Below, piece by piece: positions 24,466 through 35,799 of a DNA stretch of 64,000 nt. Positions within the stretch are counted from its first letter, which is position 1. Each line of letters begins with the position of its first letter. The stretch is from the NCBI GenBank assembly GCA_949358305.1, contig OX442314.1, forward strand, positions 39,741,081 through 39,805,080. The letters are read 5' to 3'. Source of the stretch: Strigamia acuminata. Its lineage: Eukaryota; Arthropoda; Chilopoda; Geophilomorpha; Linotaeniidae. The notes below the pieces were generated by a model that saw nothing but the letters and a program-made list of their open reading frames with translations, was not told where the DNA came from and made no database searches. Both the position numbers and the translations under genes were made by a program.

Positions 24466-24683
24466 GCGAGCGAGCGACCGACCGACTTAGAACGACCGAC
24501 CGACCGACCGACTTAGAACGAACGACCGACCAACCGACTTAGAACGACCGACCGACCGATTGACCGACCGACCGACCGACTTAGAATGACGCGAGCTGGA
24601 CAGGCAGACAGCGAGCGAGCGAGGTGGACAACCGAACGCGCGAGCGACATCGACGACGTCGTCCGCGACCTATTTATTTTTTT

Positions 24684-24750
<67 letters not shown>

Positions 24751-25067
24751 TTTTTCTCCATTCGTTCATTCATTCGTTCACCCATTCATTTATTTATTTG
24801 TTTATGTATACATACATACATATACACGTGTATATATATACATTTTGTTGTTGTGTTATCTGCTCTCTCGAATAAATCAGCGAGTAAACCACACGCCTCG
24901 CCTCTCTCTCTTCATTTCTTCTCAAAAACGTTCAAATCAACCTACGAGGTTGAAACAAACAAAAAAGAAAGAAACCCGAAGTAAAGTAAAGTAAAGTAAA
25001 GTAAAGTAAAGTAAAGTAAAGTAAAGTAAAGTAGAGTAGAGTAGAGTAGAGTAGAGTAAAATAGAGC
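24466..25067. other. Gene 1 3' flank with GACC and TTTA microsatellites
   Basis: GACC-type runs (about 24470-24580), a TTTA run (about 24671-24752), an AATAAA near 24870 that could serve gene 1, and an AAAGT run (about 24978-25060). No other gene seen. Confidence 0.5.
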
Positions 25068-25348
25068 ACTCGAACCGAAAGCGACGAAATTCCAGACGAC
25101 CACGAAGACGCTTTATCTTCGGCCCCGGGTGGCCGAGCGGGCAGGGCGACCTGCCGCACGGAGCTGGTGACCGAAGGTTCGCGTCCCGCTCCCGCCGACT
25201 TTTCGTTTCACTGATCTTCTGGACAATCCTACTTCTATGATTTCTTACAAATGAGTACTTTACTTTATGAACGAATTCTCATGAATACTACTCTCTCGCA
25301 AGACCCGCGGGAGGGGGGGTCGAAGGTATCGGCCCTTCTTTATTTTAT
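25068..25348 (+). repeat. tRNA-headed SINE-like repeat 1
   Basis: A box TGGCCGAGCGG (25130-25140) and B box GGTTCGCGTCC (25176-25186) have the spacing of an internal Pol III promoter of class II (Leu/Ser-type) tRNAs. Between them GGCAGG-GCGA-CCTGCC forms a tetraloop hairpin. The body ends with a CTCTCGC...GCGGGAG hairpin (about 25291-25313), then GGTATCGGCCCTTCTTT and a TTTTA run. The D and acceptor stems of a real tRNA do not form, so it is a tRNA-derived repeat, not a tRNA gene. Confidence 0.7.
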
Positions 25349-25497
25349 TTTATTTTATTTTATTTTATTTTATTTTATTTTATTTGATTTGATTTGATTT
25401 GATTTGATTTGATTTGATTTCATTTTATTTTATTTCATTCTTTTTGTTTTTATCCACCCATCTACCTATCAATCTATCCATTTATTCGTTTATCTAT

Positions 25498-25532
<35 letters not shown>

Positions 25533-25549
25533 CCGAAGTGAAACAAACA

Positions 25550-25812
25550 TTCGAATCGGAAGCGACGAAATCCTAGACGACCACGAAAACGCTTTATCTT
25601 CGGCCCCGAGTGGCCGAGCGGGCAGGGCGACCTGCCGCACGGAGCTGGTGACCGAGGGTTCGCGTCCCGCTCTCCCCCGACTTTTCGTTGACAACATTGA
25701 ATGATTGATTTGTATTAGTTGGTTTATTATACTGTGACAAGTTCTTGAAAATACTACTCTTCCGCAAGACTCGCGGGAGGGGGGGTCGAAGGTATCGGCC
25801 CTTCTTTATTTT
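25550..25812 (+). repeat. tRNA-headed SINE-like repeat 2
   Basis: Same family, about 480 bp after the previous copy. A box 25611-25621, B box 25657-25667, 3' hairpin 25758-25778 with one G-U-compatible change. Followed by TTTTA and TTTA runs. Confidence 0.7.
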
Positions 25813-25896
25813 ATTTCATTTTATTTTATTCTATTTTTAATTTTATTTCCACCTACCTATCTACCCGTCTGTTTATTTATTTGTTTATTTATTTGT

Positions 25897-25931
<35 letters not shown>

Positions 25932-25934
25932 TAG

Positions 25935-26310
25935 CGGGCTCCACGGGCACGCCGCGTTGGTCGCGCGACTTAGGGCCACTGGGTTGATGAGGCCAAGACT
26001 CTCTGCGCCGAGGTAAATCGATTCGACTCGACGTTTTGTCCGATTTGATCGATCGATTTGCTTATTTATTTATTTAATTTGTTGATTTATTCGTCTATTC
26101 GTCCATTTATTTATTTATAGTCGACCCCGTGGACGCGCCGCGCTGATCGCGCGACTCACCGCCGCCGAGCCGACTGGACCGAGGCTCCCGACGCCGAGGT
26201 AGGTAATTCGGCCAAACGTTTCGATTCGCCGGCCCGTCTATCTATCTGTTTATTTAATTTGTGTAATTAATTTGATATTTTTTCTCAGGGACCCGCAGCC
26301 AGACCCGTAG
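25935..26310 (+). CDS. Terminal exons of an unknown gene, with a duplicated 78-bp exon
   Basis: Two exon-like blocks, 25935-26012 and 26121-26198, are each exactly 78 bp, preceded by TTTATAG and followed by GTAAAT or GTAGGT. Read in the same phase (one base, 25 codons, two bases) they give similar peptides sharing the pattern G-[HR]-AAL-[VI]-ARL and ending RPRLSAPR or GPRLPTPR. A third block starts after TTTCTCAG at 26289 and runs to a TAG at 26308-26310; AATAAA follows at 26432. So this looks like the 3' end of a plus-strand gene with a duplicated symmetric exon. Upstream exons were not found: the preceding sequence is SINE-like repeats. It is absent from the second long repeat, which diverges just before it. 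It could be a remnant. Confidence 0.4.
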
Positions 26311-26926
26311 TCGGGGCCGAACCGGACAATTCTCCCGTTCGTGTTATTTATTTGTTTTTATTTATTTATTTCTTTTTTAATTTCTTCGTTTCTTTCTTTT
26401 GTACATTGTTTTCCGTTCCCCAATTGTAAGCAATAAAAATAATTATCTTTTATCGAACAGTTTGAAGTTTTTTTTTTTTTTTTTTTACAACCTTGGTTTA
26501 AATTTGAATTGGGGGGTGGGAGGTGGGCGCTAGCGGCCAAAACTTCATCGCGGGGGGGGACTGGATGAAAGGGTTCGCGGCGGAGTGAGTCGCTCAAAGT
26601 CATAAAATCGGTGTCGATTTTTACGAGATGTTGGGGGCGGTTGGAAGCCAACCAATGGACGCGCCGACGCCGCCCCGCTGTTAAATCCCACACGCAGTCG
26701 CTCGTGCACGCGCGACACGTGGATAGACGATTGGTCAGGGAGTAATTCGATCCTTTCCTTTCCCTCTACCGACGCCCATCGGAATGTCACCGACAGACCC
26801 GGCACGGTGGAGACTTTAATAAAAACAAACGAAACGAAGAGAAGCAAAATGAAATGAAACCGGGCAAAGCGTTGCAAAGTAAAACGAGGTTGTTTAATCA
26901 TAAACACGAGCACTATAATAATGATG

Positions 26927-26971
<45 letters not shown>

Positions 26972-27080
26972 GCAATAATAGTAATAATTAATAATTAGCA
27001 ACGACGACAAGAATAAGAATAGTGATTAGAATGAAAATAAATATATACATTTATAAAATTATAAGAGAAGAATTCCTCCC
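26311..27080. other. Intergenic between convergent genes
   Basis: Contains the AATAAA at 26432, a poly-T tract (about 26468-26486), unrecognised GC-rich sequence, and an AAT run (about 26926-26971). No gene seen. Confidence 0.4.
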
Positions 27081-29315
27081 TTAATGGCGCCCTCCATCTC
27101 CCTTCTCCTTCTTCTTCTTCTTCTTCTCCTTCTTCTCCTTCTTCCCCCTGTCGCTCGATTTTCCGACCCCCTTCCCCTTCCACACCTTCCCCCCCTCCAC
27201 TCGCTTCGGTCCCGCCTCGAAGTCGCCGTCGTCGTCGCGCCCTTCTTCACCGTCTTTTCCGCACCTCTCTCCACCACCGTCTTCGTGCTCTTCCGCGGGC
27301 ACGGGCACCTGCAGACCCGGCGCCGAAGATGGCCCCGCGGGCACTGGCGGGACCCCCTCCGCCATAAACGTCAACACGAGCGGCCGGTGTTCCGGCTGAA
27401 AGGAAAAAGGGAAAACGAATAATTAGAACGCGCCGACAACGACACGCGCAGCGGATATACCCACCGGTGATATGTCCCACTTGTGCAGCATCTCGTCCAT
27501 CGTCGCAACAACGACGTTGTCCGTCTGTGGAACGAAGAAAAAGGAAAAACAAAACAAAACAAAACAAATTAATAAATTAATTGATCAAAATTAAATTTTA
27601 CGTAAAAGAGTCGTTTACCTCTCCGATCAAAGACCGAAGTTCGTCGACGACCCATCGCGTGAGCCGAACACTCCCATCCAAATACACCTTGCCCGACAAC
27701 GACCCGTCCCAATCGTTGCGGCGGCGTTTCTTTCGCGGCGGCGAATGGGGAGCACCGCGAGCATGCTGGGTGCCGTCGTCGTCGTCTTCTTCGTCGTCGT
27801 CTTCGTCCTCGTCCTCGTCCTCGGTTCGCCTCCCCTCCTCGTCTTCTCTCTCCTCTTCCTCGCGTATCCACGCCGGGGGGGTGGTCCCGAACCGATGGAC
27901 ATCCAGCCAATGGTCGGCCAGCCCATCGGCGGACGGCGTCGCCGAGCAAAGAGGGCAATGTCCATCCTCGTCTTCGGCGTGCATCCGTTTCAACGTCTAG
28001 AGGAGGACAACAACAACAAGAACAACGTTGACGATAAAATAAAATGAAATAAATAAATAAATAAATAAATAAAGAGAAAGGAAAAAGAGGAAGAAGATGA
28101 AGAAGAAAGCGAACTAGTCGTTCAACTACGGTAGTTCGATATTCACCGAAATCAAAAGACGGGGCTGGCGCGAATACAGCCGCAGCAACCCTCGGGCGGC
28201 CTCGGCCGCGTCGTCCAGGACGGCGTGCCACTTCCGCCAGTGGCGGAAAGCGTCCCGGAAGAAGCTCCCGTACTTCGTCACTTCTATAGAGAAAATTGGA
28301 ATTTGAAATAAATAAATAAATAAATAAATAAATAAACAAACAAATAAATGTTTGTTCGTTCGTCTTGTTTCTTACTGTCCGGGCGGAAAGCGCACATGGC
28401 GCAGTAGTGGGCCTTATTGCCCTCCTTCTCTGGCGCCTCTTTCCCCGACGACGAGGCGCCCTTCGTCCCCCTTCTTCCCCCGCCCCCCGTTCGCTCGTTC
28501 TCTTCTCTCCCCCTCCGCCGTCGCCGCGTTGACGTGCTCCCCGTCGCCCCCTTCACCATCCGGAGCATCCTCGCCTCCATCGCCTCCATCTTCGCTTCCA
28601 CCGCCGCCCCCACCGCCGCCTTAATCCTCGCTTCCGTCACCGCGTCCGTTGTCGCGGCGGCGGCGGCGGCGGCGGCGTCGGTGCCACCGGACAGCTCGTT
28701 GGCGGCGCCGGTGCCACCGGACGACTTGTCGAGCATCGTCGAGCGAGTTCCTTGTGTCTGGAAGAAGCAAAACGACTGATTAAACAGACAATCAAAAACA
28801 AACGAGCGAACAAACGGTATACGAGTATCGACAAAAATTACCGCTTTCGCCACTTTCGCGGCCTTGGTCGCGCGACCATCGGACAACTTCCGCTTTAGAT
28901 TCCGAGGCCGCAGGGTGATGTGCAGCGGTGGCAACCGTTTCGGGGGCGGCGGCGGCGGCGTCGGCGTCGGCGATGACGACTGCGGCGACGAGACCGAAGC
29001 TCGCCCGGAAGACGGCAAAGGCGACTTCGGCGACGTCTGTGGCGTCGACGGCGCCGGAACTCGTTCCGGATGCGCCGGTGATGTGGCGTCTCCGGCGACG
29101 GTCTGCGGGTCCGGGGCGGGTTTGCACGCCCGCTGGATGTCGTTCTCCGACAACCGCTCCACGGGTACGGTGACTCGCTGTAGCAGCACCTCCGACGAAA
29201 GCGGCGCCGTCGCCTCAAACGTCTCCGGCGACGATTGCGGCGAAGACGAAGACGTCGACGCGATTAAGATTGGCGATGGGAATCTCCCGGGCGTCTACCG
29301 AGAAAAGGAGAAAAA

Positions 29316-29355
<40 letters not shown>

Positions 29356-29360
29356 ATGAA

Positions 29361-29395
<35 letters not shown>

Positions 29396-29825
29396 AGAAA
29401 CAAACAAACAAACAAACAAACAAACAAACAAACAAACAAATAAACAAATAAAGTAAATTAAAGTAAAGTAAAGTAAAATAAGGTAAAGTAAAGTAAACTC
29501 GTAAATGAGCGAGTGTGTGAGTACGGACGATCGAGTTGAGACAAGAGAAAATACCTCTCGCGGCCACTCCAGGCTGTTTGTTTGAGGAAAGAACGCGGGT
29601 AAGGAAAAAGAGAAAAAAAAATATAAAAAAAAAGAAATATGCACAAAGTTGGGTGATGGAAATGCCAAAACGTTACCTTCTTCATCCTTTTCCACGCGCT
29701 CCCTCCCGCCCTCGTCTCCCTCTTCACGGCCTTCTTATCGCCTCTCTTCTCTTTCGTCTTTCTGGCGCCCTTTTTCTCTTCCGTCCCCTTCTCCGTTCTC
29801 ACCTCTCCCCCCTCATCATTCGGCT

Positions 29826-29860
<35 letters not shown>

Positions 29861-31927
29861 TCCTCATCCTCCTTCTTCTCCTTCTCCGCCATCATCCTCT
29901 CTTCCTCCTCTTCTTCCTCTTTCTTCTTCTTCTCCGCAATCACCCTCTTTTCCTCCACTTCTTCCTCCTTTTTCTTCTTCTCCGCCATCACCCTCTTTTC
30001 CTCCTCTTCTTCCTCCTTCTTCTTCTCTTCCGCCCTCGCCTTCTTTTCCTCCTCTTTTCTCTTCTTCTTCTCCCTTTTCTCCTTCTTCTTCTTCTTCTTC
30101 TCCTCCTTCTCCTCCTCCTCTTTCTTCTTCTTCTCCGCCATCGCCCTCTCTTCCTCCTCTTCTTCCTCTTTCTTCTTCTTCTCCGCCATCGCCCTCTTTT
30201 CCTTCTCTTTCGCTAACCACCCACGCATCCAATCACTCCTCTCGTCGGCTTCACTCTCGCTCAGCTCCTCGTCGGCCTCGTCATCGCTCTGCCCGTCGTC
30301 GGTGTCACTACTGTCATCCTCACTCTGCTCCCCCTCGGTCTCTTTCGCGTCTCTCTTTTTCCTACAAAAGAGGTGAAATTGTGAGACATTGCGCGCGACC
30401 CGCAAAGAACGCGTCAAACTTACACCGGCGACGCGCCCGTGGACTCCGCGGACCGCCGCTCGCTCATCGCCCGACCCGCGGGCCGCGACAAACCCGGTGC
30501 CAACGCATTCGATGGTTGCTGCTGTTGTCGTGGCGAATCTGGCTGGATCTGGAAAGGAGCGAAACGAGCGGCGGACTAAGAAAATAAAATAAAACGAGCG
30601 TGGGAATGACGATTCTTTCACTCACCGGCGCCGTCGACCGCGACTTCGGACCGCGCAGCATCATCATCGCCGCCTCGAACACCCCAAGTCGTCCGGTCTG
30701 CGACCCGGCCGTTGTTGTCGCCGTCGCCTGCGACTCGAGCGACGCCTGGCTATTCAGGGGCAGCGTGGTGTCCTGCGACTCTTCGTCCTCGTCTTCGCCC
30801 GGGGACCGAGAAAGCTGCGTCACCCGCGAGAAAACGAAATAAACGGGATCGATAAAATAAAATAATTACGCGATAATTCTTTTACTCACCGTCTCGGGTC
30901 CCGCGGGCCGTGGTCGGGGGTCGACCGTCGACGACGACGAGCCCGGCACGACCTGGAAGAAAACAAACGAACAGACAAATATAAGTAAACGAGCGAATTA
31001 AAGAAAAAGGCGGGCGAAAGAAAAGAAAAGAAGGAGTAACTTATGAAACGAGGCGAAACGAAACAGATCCGAGTTGGTCGGATGCGCTCTAACGCTCGTT
31101 CTCGGGCGCTACTTTGACGGCGGACGGGCAAGCGTCGAGGCCTCGGCTCGATTTTTACCGGACTCGAACTTTTTTGTTCGTGCACGTTTCGACCCAAACA
31201 AACCAACAACAATTTCACTCACCGTCGATGGGGATGGCGGCGGTAGTGGCGAATACGTCGGCGATTGCAGTAGCGGCGACGGTAGTGACGATGACAGCGA
31301 CGACCGACTCGCGGACCGTCGCGTGGGCAGCGTGACCTGGAAAGAGGCGGACGAGTTAATAAGATGAAATAATAGTGGGACAAAAATATTTTTTTTTTTT
31401 TTTTTTTTTTTTCTAAACCCACCACCCTGTCGGGTCCTGTCGGACTCGGCACGGGCGCGTTGCCGTCGTCCGGGAAGCGAGGCTGCAACCCTTCGTCGAT
31501 GGACACGACCTGGAAACGAACGAACAAATAAAAAGAAAAAGATAAATAAAAATAAAAGGAAAAATAGAAATAAAAATAAAAATAAGTGGAAAAGTAAGAT
31601 ATAAAGTAACGCGTGAAACAAAACGAAACAAATCGAGGCGATTCTTTCACTCGGCGCTACCTTTGGTTCCTCGGTGGTCGACTCGGACGCCGCCGACGTC
31701 GTCCGCTGCAGCCGCGGCATGTCGGGAACCACCGCCTCGTCGTCGATCGTGGCCTGTAAATAAGCGATCGAATTAATTAAATGAATGGATGAATAGATGG
31801 TTTACGGAACGACTCTTTCACTTACGGGTTTCGCCGCTACAGCCACGGCATCCGTTTCTTCGACCTCGACCTCCGTTCCGATGTTGAGCTCGGTCTCATC
31901 GACTATTTTTTCTTCTTCTTTTTCCAT
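27081..31927 (-). CDS. Gene 2: fourteen-exon paralogue of gene 1 with the two-finger module
   Basis: Minus-strand exons: 31927-31826, 31753-31661, 31509-31426, 31336-31223, 30952-30890, 30814-30626, 30548-30424, 30361-29677, 29294-28842, 28757-28376, 28283-28147, 27996-27619, 27524-27465, 27395-27081. All have GT-AG borders and compatible phases; product about 1059 residues from ATG 31927 to TAA 27083-27081. N-terminal half: short acidic and S/P/T-rich segments, then a highly charged K/E tract (exon 8). Then a predicted helix (about 675-706), finger 1 (C755, C758, H778, H783 within FRHWRKWH), finger 2 (C823, C826, H838, H843), acidic tract, and a K/E-rich tail. The middle matches gene 1 in order and motif spacing, so they are paralogues; it has no RS or PHD-like part. 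A possible 19-bp exon at 29573-29555 breaks the frame and was left out. Function unknown; nuclear location is inferred. Confidence 0.7.
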
Positions 31928-32745
31928 CTGGTGTCTACGCGGGAGAAGAAAAATTAAATAAATAAATAATTAAATAAATAAAACAAACGAACAACGTGAA
32001 AATGTGAAAATAAATTGAGTGACAAGCGACGATAAACCGGGAACGAGGGATCGAAGATGGGGCGACAGAACACGTCGCGCGAAATCCGCGAGCGGGACAC
32101 CGAGCCCGCTACCCCGGCCGTTTGCGTCTCGTTATTTTATTTCATTTTATTTTTATTTATTTTTATTAATTAATTAATTAATTAATTAATTAATTAATTA
32201 ATTGATCAGTTAGTTAATTAAAACTAATTAAAAAGAAAAAAAAGTTGAAATGAAGCTGTTCCCGCGATCAAGTTTTCTCGCCGCCATGAGCGACGCGACC
32301 GAAACGCGACCAAACGAATTTGCACGCCGTATTGGCGTACGCTGTTCCGCGTGTACGGGTGCATACGTGTGGTCGCGATCGTGGTTAATAGACCAATTTG
32401 TTTACTCACTCGACAATCGACAGGCAATTGATAAACGTTGTTGGTGCCAAACAATCGCGCGCTAGGGTGCACCGTGGATAAACAAACCCGTGTGACATCT
32501 GGTGACAAGTCCGCGAACAATTTCATTTCATTTCTAACCTACAAGTAGGCGGTTTAATCAAACCAACCATCGGTTTATATTTAAAAAAAAACAAAACAAA
32601 CAAGAGAAAAAAATAAAATAAAATAAAATAAAATAAAATAAAATAAAAGGAGTCGGCGTCAAAGGAAACCGTGGTAGCGGCGCCAACGGGACGAATCCGA
32701 TCTATCAATAAGACGGGCGACCCGGCGCTGGCCGAGGAGGCGCGC

Positions 32746-32785
<40 letters not shown>

Positions 32786-33427
32786 GCTTGTCTGTCTCGT
32801 TTCGAAGTTGACGGATATGTTGGTCGATTTCTTTTGTTTTATCATCTATTTTGTTGTTCATTCCCTCTCTTACACGGTCGCGCCGAAACGTAACGACACC
32901 ACCGCCCCTCGTTACGTCGTTCCCGGCAGCCGTCGCTCGCCCGACGCGCCCTCGCGCGCTCCCGTGTCCCCCGCACGCGCCTAAACGCGGTCACGTCGCA
33001 GAAGCGCGCCGATCCAGTGCCCTGATCAAAGACGTTTTGTTTCGATTTTATCGTCGCTGCGTGAGGAGAAGACAAAGACGACGACGACGACGACGACGAA
33101 GTTCGGAAAGAGAGTCGAGAGGCTGACGAGGAAGATGCGGGAGAAGACAAAAGTGGTCGCGTTGAAGTTGAACTTGACGAGGAAGAGGCTCGGGGGCCCG
33201 GGGACCGACCTGTACGAGTTGGGAGCGGATGAGTTGGAGACGGTGGACGACAAGGACGAGTCGTTTGTTTGTAATAATAACGATGTAATGATGTAATAAT
33301 AATAATAATAACAACAAAAACAACAACAACAACAATTACAATGGTTAATGTGGATTTATTTATTTTTTTTTTATTTTATTTATTTTTTTTTTTTATATAT
33401 TTGAGACAATACAATAAAAGAAAAAGA
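31928..33427. other. Intergenic; microsatellites and a short plus-strand ORF
   Basis: Upstream of gene 2: AATT run (about 32163-32204), AAAAT run (about 32608-32647), TCTG run (about 32745-32790). At 33133-33297 a plus-strand frame starts MREKTKVVALKLNL and ends NDVMM; it continues open upstream and could be the last exon of an unfound gene, but nothing else supports it. About 32270-32500 is GC-rich and resembles the segments upstream of genes 3 and 4. Confidence 0.35.
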
Positions 33428-33928
33428 TCAAATTAACGAAATCCTGTGCGCCTCCGTCCAATGGCCAATCAGGTTGTCTGGAGAGGGTGTCTCCGCACAA
33501 AACGGACAGCGTCTGCCGCGTTGGTGCACCTGCCCCAATATCTAAAAGAGGGGGGGGGAAGGGAGGAAGAAACGAATTAGTTGGTTGGTTAACTAGACGA
33601 AGGAGTTAAATGCTCACCAACGCTAGATGAGCGGGCTCGCGCGAATACATTCGTAGCAATCCCCGGATGGCCTCGTCCGCACCTTCACGGATGTCGTGTC
33701 GCTGTCGCCAGTGGCGGAAGATGTCCATGTAAAAGTAGCCGTCCGGGTCTGAAATAAATAAGAAAAATAAAAATAAAATAAAATAAAAGAAAATGAAAAA
33801 ATAAAAAGAAAATGGACGACTAATAAGTAGATAAATAGATGTTTCTCACCGTTTGGGTGCTCGCCGCACAAAACGCAGTAATACGACCTACCGCCCTCTT
33901 CTCTGTGTGGTGCTGGTGCTCCGTTCAT
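33428..33928 (-). CDS. Gene 3: small two-zinc-finger protein
   Basis: Three minus-strand exons: 33928-33850, 33748-33618 and 33541-33428, GT-AG borders, product 107 residues. The protein is almost entirely the module seen in genes 1 and 2: finger 1 with C18, C21, H39 and H44 (RHWRQRH), a linker RGLLRMYSREPAHLAL, then finger 2 with C82, C85, H97 and H102 (CPFC ... HWTEAH). Intron positions fall at the same places as in gene 2 and gene 4. Complete, with its own start and stop. The upstream segment matches that of gene 4, so the two are tandem duplicates. Likely nucleic-acid or protein binding through zinc, by analogy only; no known family recognised. Confidence 0.7.
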
Positions 33929-34022
33929 CTTTCTTTCTTCCGTGTGGGAGACGAATAAAGAATTAATTAATTAATTGAAAATAAATTGGAAAGGGAGATC
34001 ACACAAAGCATCAAACTTACTC

Positions 34023-34081
<59 letters not shown>

Positions 34082-34644
34082 AACGAAGACGATGTGGCGA
34101 CGGGGACCGGGCGGATGATGAAACGCGCACTTGATCCACGTTGTCGTGACACTTGATGTCGAGACCGCAAACCATTTCGTCTGGACTACGGAGCGCCCGG
34201 AGATGCGCTGTACCGCGCTCGGTACAACGAGGAATTGTACGCGGGCGCGTGTGTGCAAAACATGCGGTCGATTAGCGACGTTCCCTCCGATATGCACTCG
34301 CCGAGTGAACGGGGTCGGCATCCCACGCCGAGAGAACCGTGCCGGAGAAAGAAAGTTGGAGTCGAAGCCAGCAAACGAGACTACCGGGAAACATCACGAC
34401 CATCGTTGCGAACAACGTTGGCACGACAAAGACTTTAAAAAGACAGGCACGCTCGGGCACCCGGTGGAAGGCGAATCCTCTCGATGGCGCGTCCCATGCC
34501 GAGGGAACCGTGCCGGAGAAAGAAAGTTGGAGTCGAAGCCAGGCGGCCGAATTCCGCCACCCGGAAGTGCGTTCGTGTCCAGTTGATCGGGGACGGAAAG
34601 AAGATCGTGGCTTGCGCGCCCAGAGACGGATGTTTGTTTGAATT
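33929..34644. other. 5' flank of gene 3 with ACTT microsatellite and short repeats
   Basis: ACTT run at about 34018-34083. A ~45-bp segment (core GAACCGTGCCGGAGAAAGAA) is directly repeated at about 34330-34375 and 34500-34547. About 34390-34480 is repeated in inverted form at about 35080-35180. About 34110-34180 resembles the region upstream of gene 4 (36430-36515), including CGCAAACCATTTCGT. No gene supported. Confidence 0.4.
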
Positions 34645-35604
34645 TTAACGAGATGGAAAACGACGGAGTTTTGGTTGCCGGATTCGGTCGTAGCGGGGCA
34701 CGCCGTTGGTGATGTTCCCGGCGCGCGATTCAAAGTGGTCAAAGTCGCTAATGTTTCGTTGTTGGCTTTGTACGGGGAGAAAAAGGAAAGACCGAGGTCT
34801 TAAAATGTGTTTGTTTTTTTTTTTTGTTTGTTTGCTTGTTTAGTGGCAAATTTGAATTCGATCGAGTTTCAAAAATAAATCGATCGAAACGTTAAAAACG
34901 AGACTTTAACGTAGAATTTCTCATTCGTTTTAATGGCGGCAACGACTTTTTGATCGGACGACACTATCGTTTATTACAAACAAACAACGGGGTGGCGAGT
35001 AAACCGAGTGACTTCGGGCGCCGCGTTAGCATCCAAGAAACAATTAGCTCACCCGCGTGTTCGTCATCTTTGCTCGCCGCCGAGAGGATTTGCCTTCCAT
35101 CGGGTGCCCGAGCGTGTCTGTCTTTTTCGAAGTCTTCGTCGCGCCAAACGTTGTTCGCGACGATGATCACGATGTTTCCTCGCAGTTCGCCGACCTCGCG
35201 GTTTACCCGCTTCGCTCGTTGGATACGGAAGGTCGATCGGTTTATTTTTGAATTTTGGTCGCCGAGTTCGAATTTGCCGCCGAATTTGTTCGCGCGGTCT
35301 CTCGCCGTAATATGTTTTGTTTCTTTTTTTTTTTCTTTCTTGATTTTCTGTTTAATTTTTATTTATTTATTTATTTATTTATTTTTTTATTTATTAATTA
35401 ATTAATTTATTTTTTTTTTTTACGAACCAAAAAAAAAAAAAACACATTTTAAGACCTCGGTCTTTCCTTTTTCTCCCCGTACAAAGCCAACAACGAAACA
35501 TTTGCGACTTTGGCCACTTTGAATCGCGCGCCGGGAACATCACCAATGGCGTGCCCCGCTACAACCGAATCCGGCAACCAAAACTCCGTCGTCCGCCTCG
35601 TTAA
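34645..35604. mobile_element. TTAA-bounded fold-back (long terminal inverted repeat) element
   Basis: Arms of about 165 bp, 34649-34812 and 35436-35600, are reverse complements with few mismatches; both read TTAACGAG, a short variable stretch, then CGACGGAGTTTTGG from the outside inward. TTAA stands at both outer borders (34645-34648, 35601-35604). The ~600-bp centre has no transposase frame, so this would be a non-autonomous element, or a plain inverted duplication. TTAA borders are the known target duplication of piggyBac-type transposases, and such a gene lies at 60378-62798, but its termini were not compared. Confidence 0.55.
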
Positions 35605-35799
35605 ATAACAACTACGATTAATGTGGATTTTTTTTTATTTTTATTTTTATTTTTATTCTTATTTTTTTTATTTTTAATTAATTAAAACAAATAAAAAGAA
35701 ATGAAGAAGAAGTCATACAATACAAAAAAAAACAAAAAAACAAAAAAACAAAAAAAGGTCAAATAAAATCGAATGCACGGTCCACCGATGCTGTCTCCG

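Larger units (their letters stand above)
10407..25930 (+). repeat. Long direct repeat, copy A
   Basis: Nearly identical to 44842-59150 once the two different retrotransposons are set aside. Differences seen: one extra ~595-bp unit, three extra 24-bp repeats in gene 1 exon 6, a shorter poly-T in a gene 1 intron, and isolated substitutions (for example near 23762 and 24626). Homology begins exactly at the TTAA at 10407-10410 and ends inside a TTTA microsatellite near 25930. Confidence 0.9.

Noticed and set aside
24671-24752. CRISPR-like or other ordered arrays in the TTTA, GATT and AAAT runs
   Set aside because: Simple microsatellites without unique spacers, in a eukaryotic context.
25121-25200. 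Functional tRNA-Leu or tRNA-Ser gene
   Set aside because: A and B boxes are good, but the acceptor and D stems do not pair and no anticodon arm is convincing; several diverged copies share a long non-tRNA body. Treated as a tRNA-derived repeat.
29555-29573. 19-bp exon of gene 2 between an AACAG and a GTATTT
   Set aside because: It would shift the frame of the following exon, which otherwise joins in phase to exon 8.
29536-30587. Leucine- and proline/serine-rich plus-strand frames over gene 2 exon 8
   Set aside because: Antisense to the K/E-rich coding tract; they lack splice support and mirror its composition.
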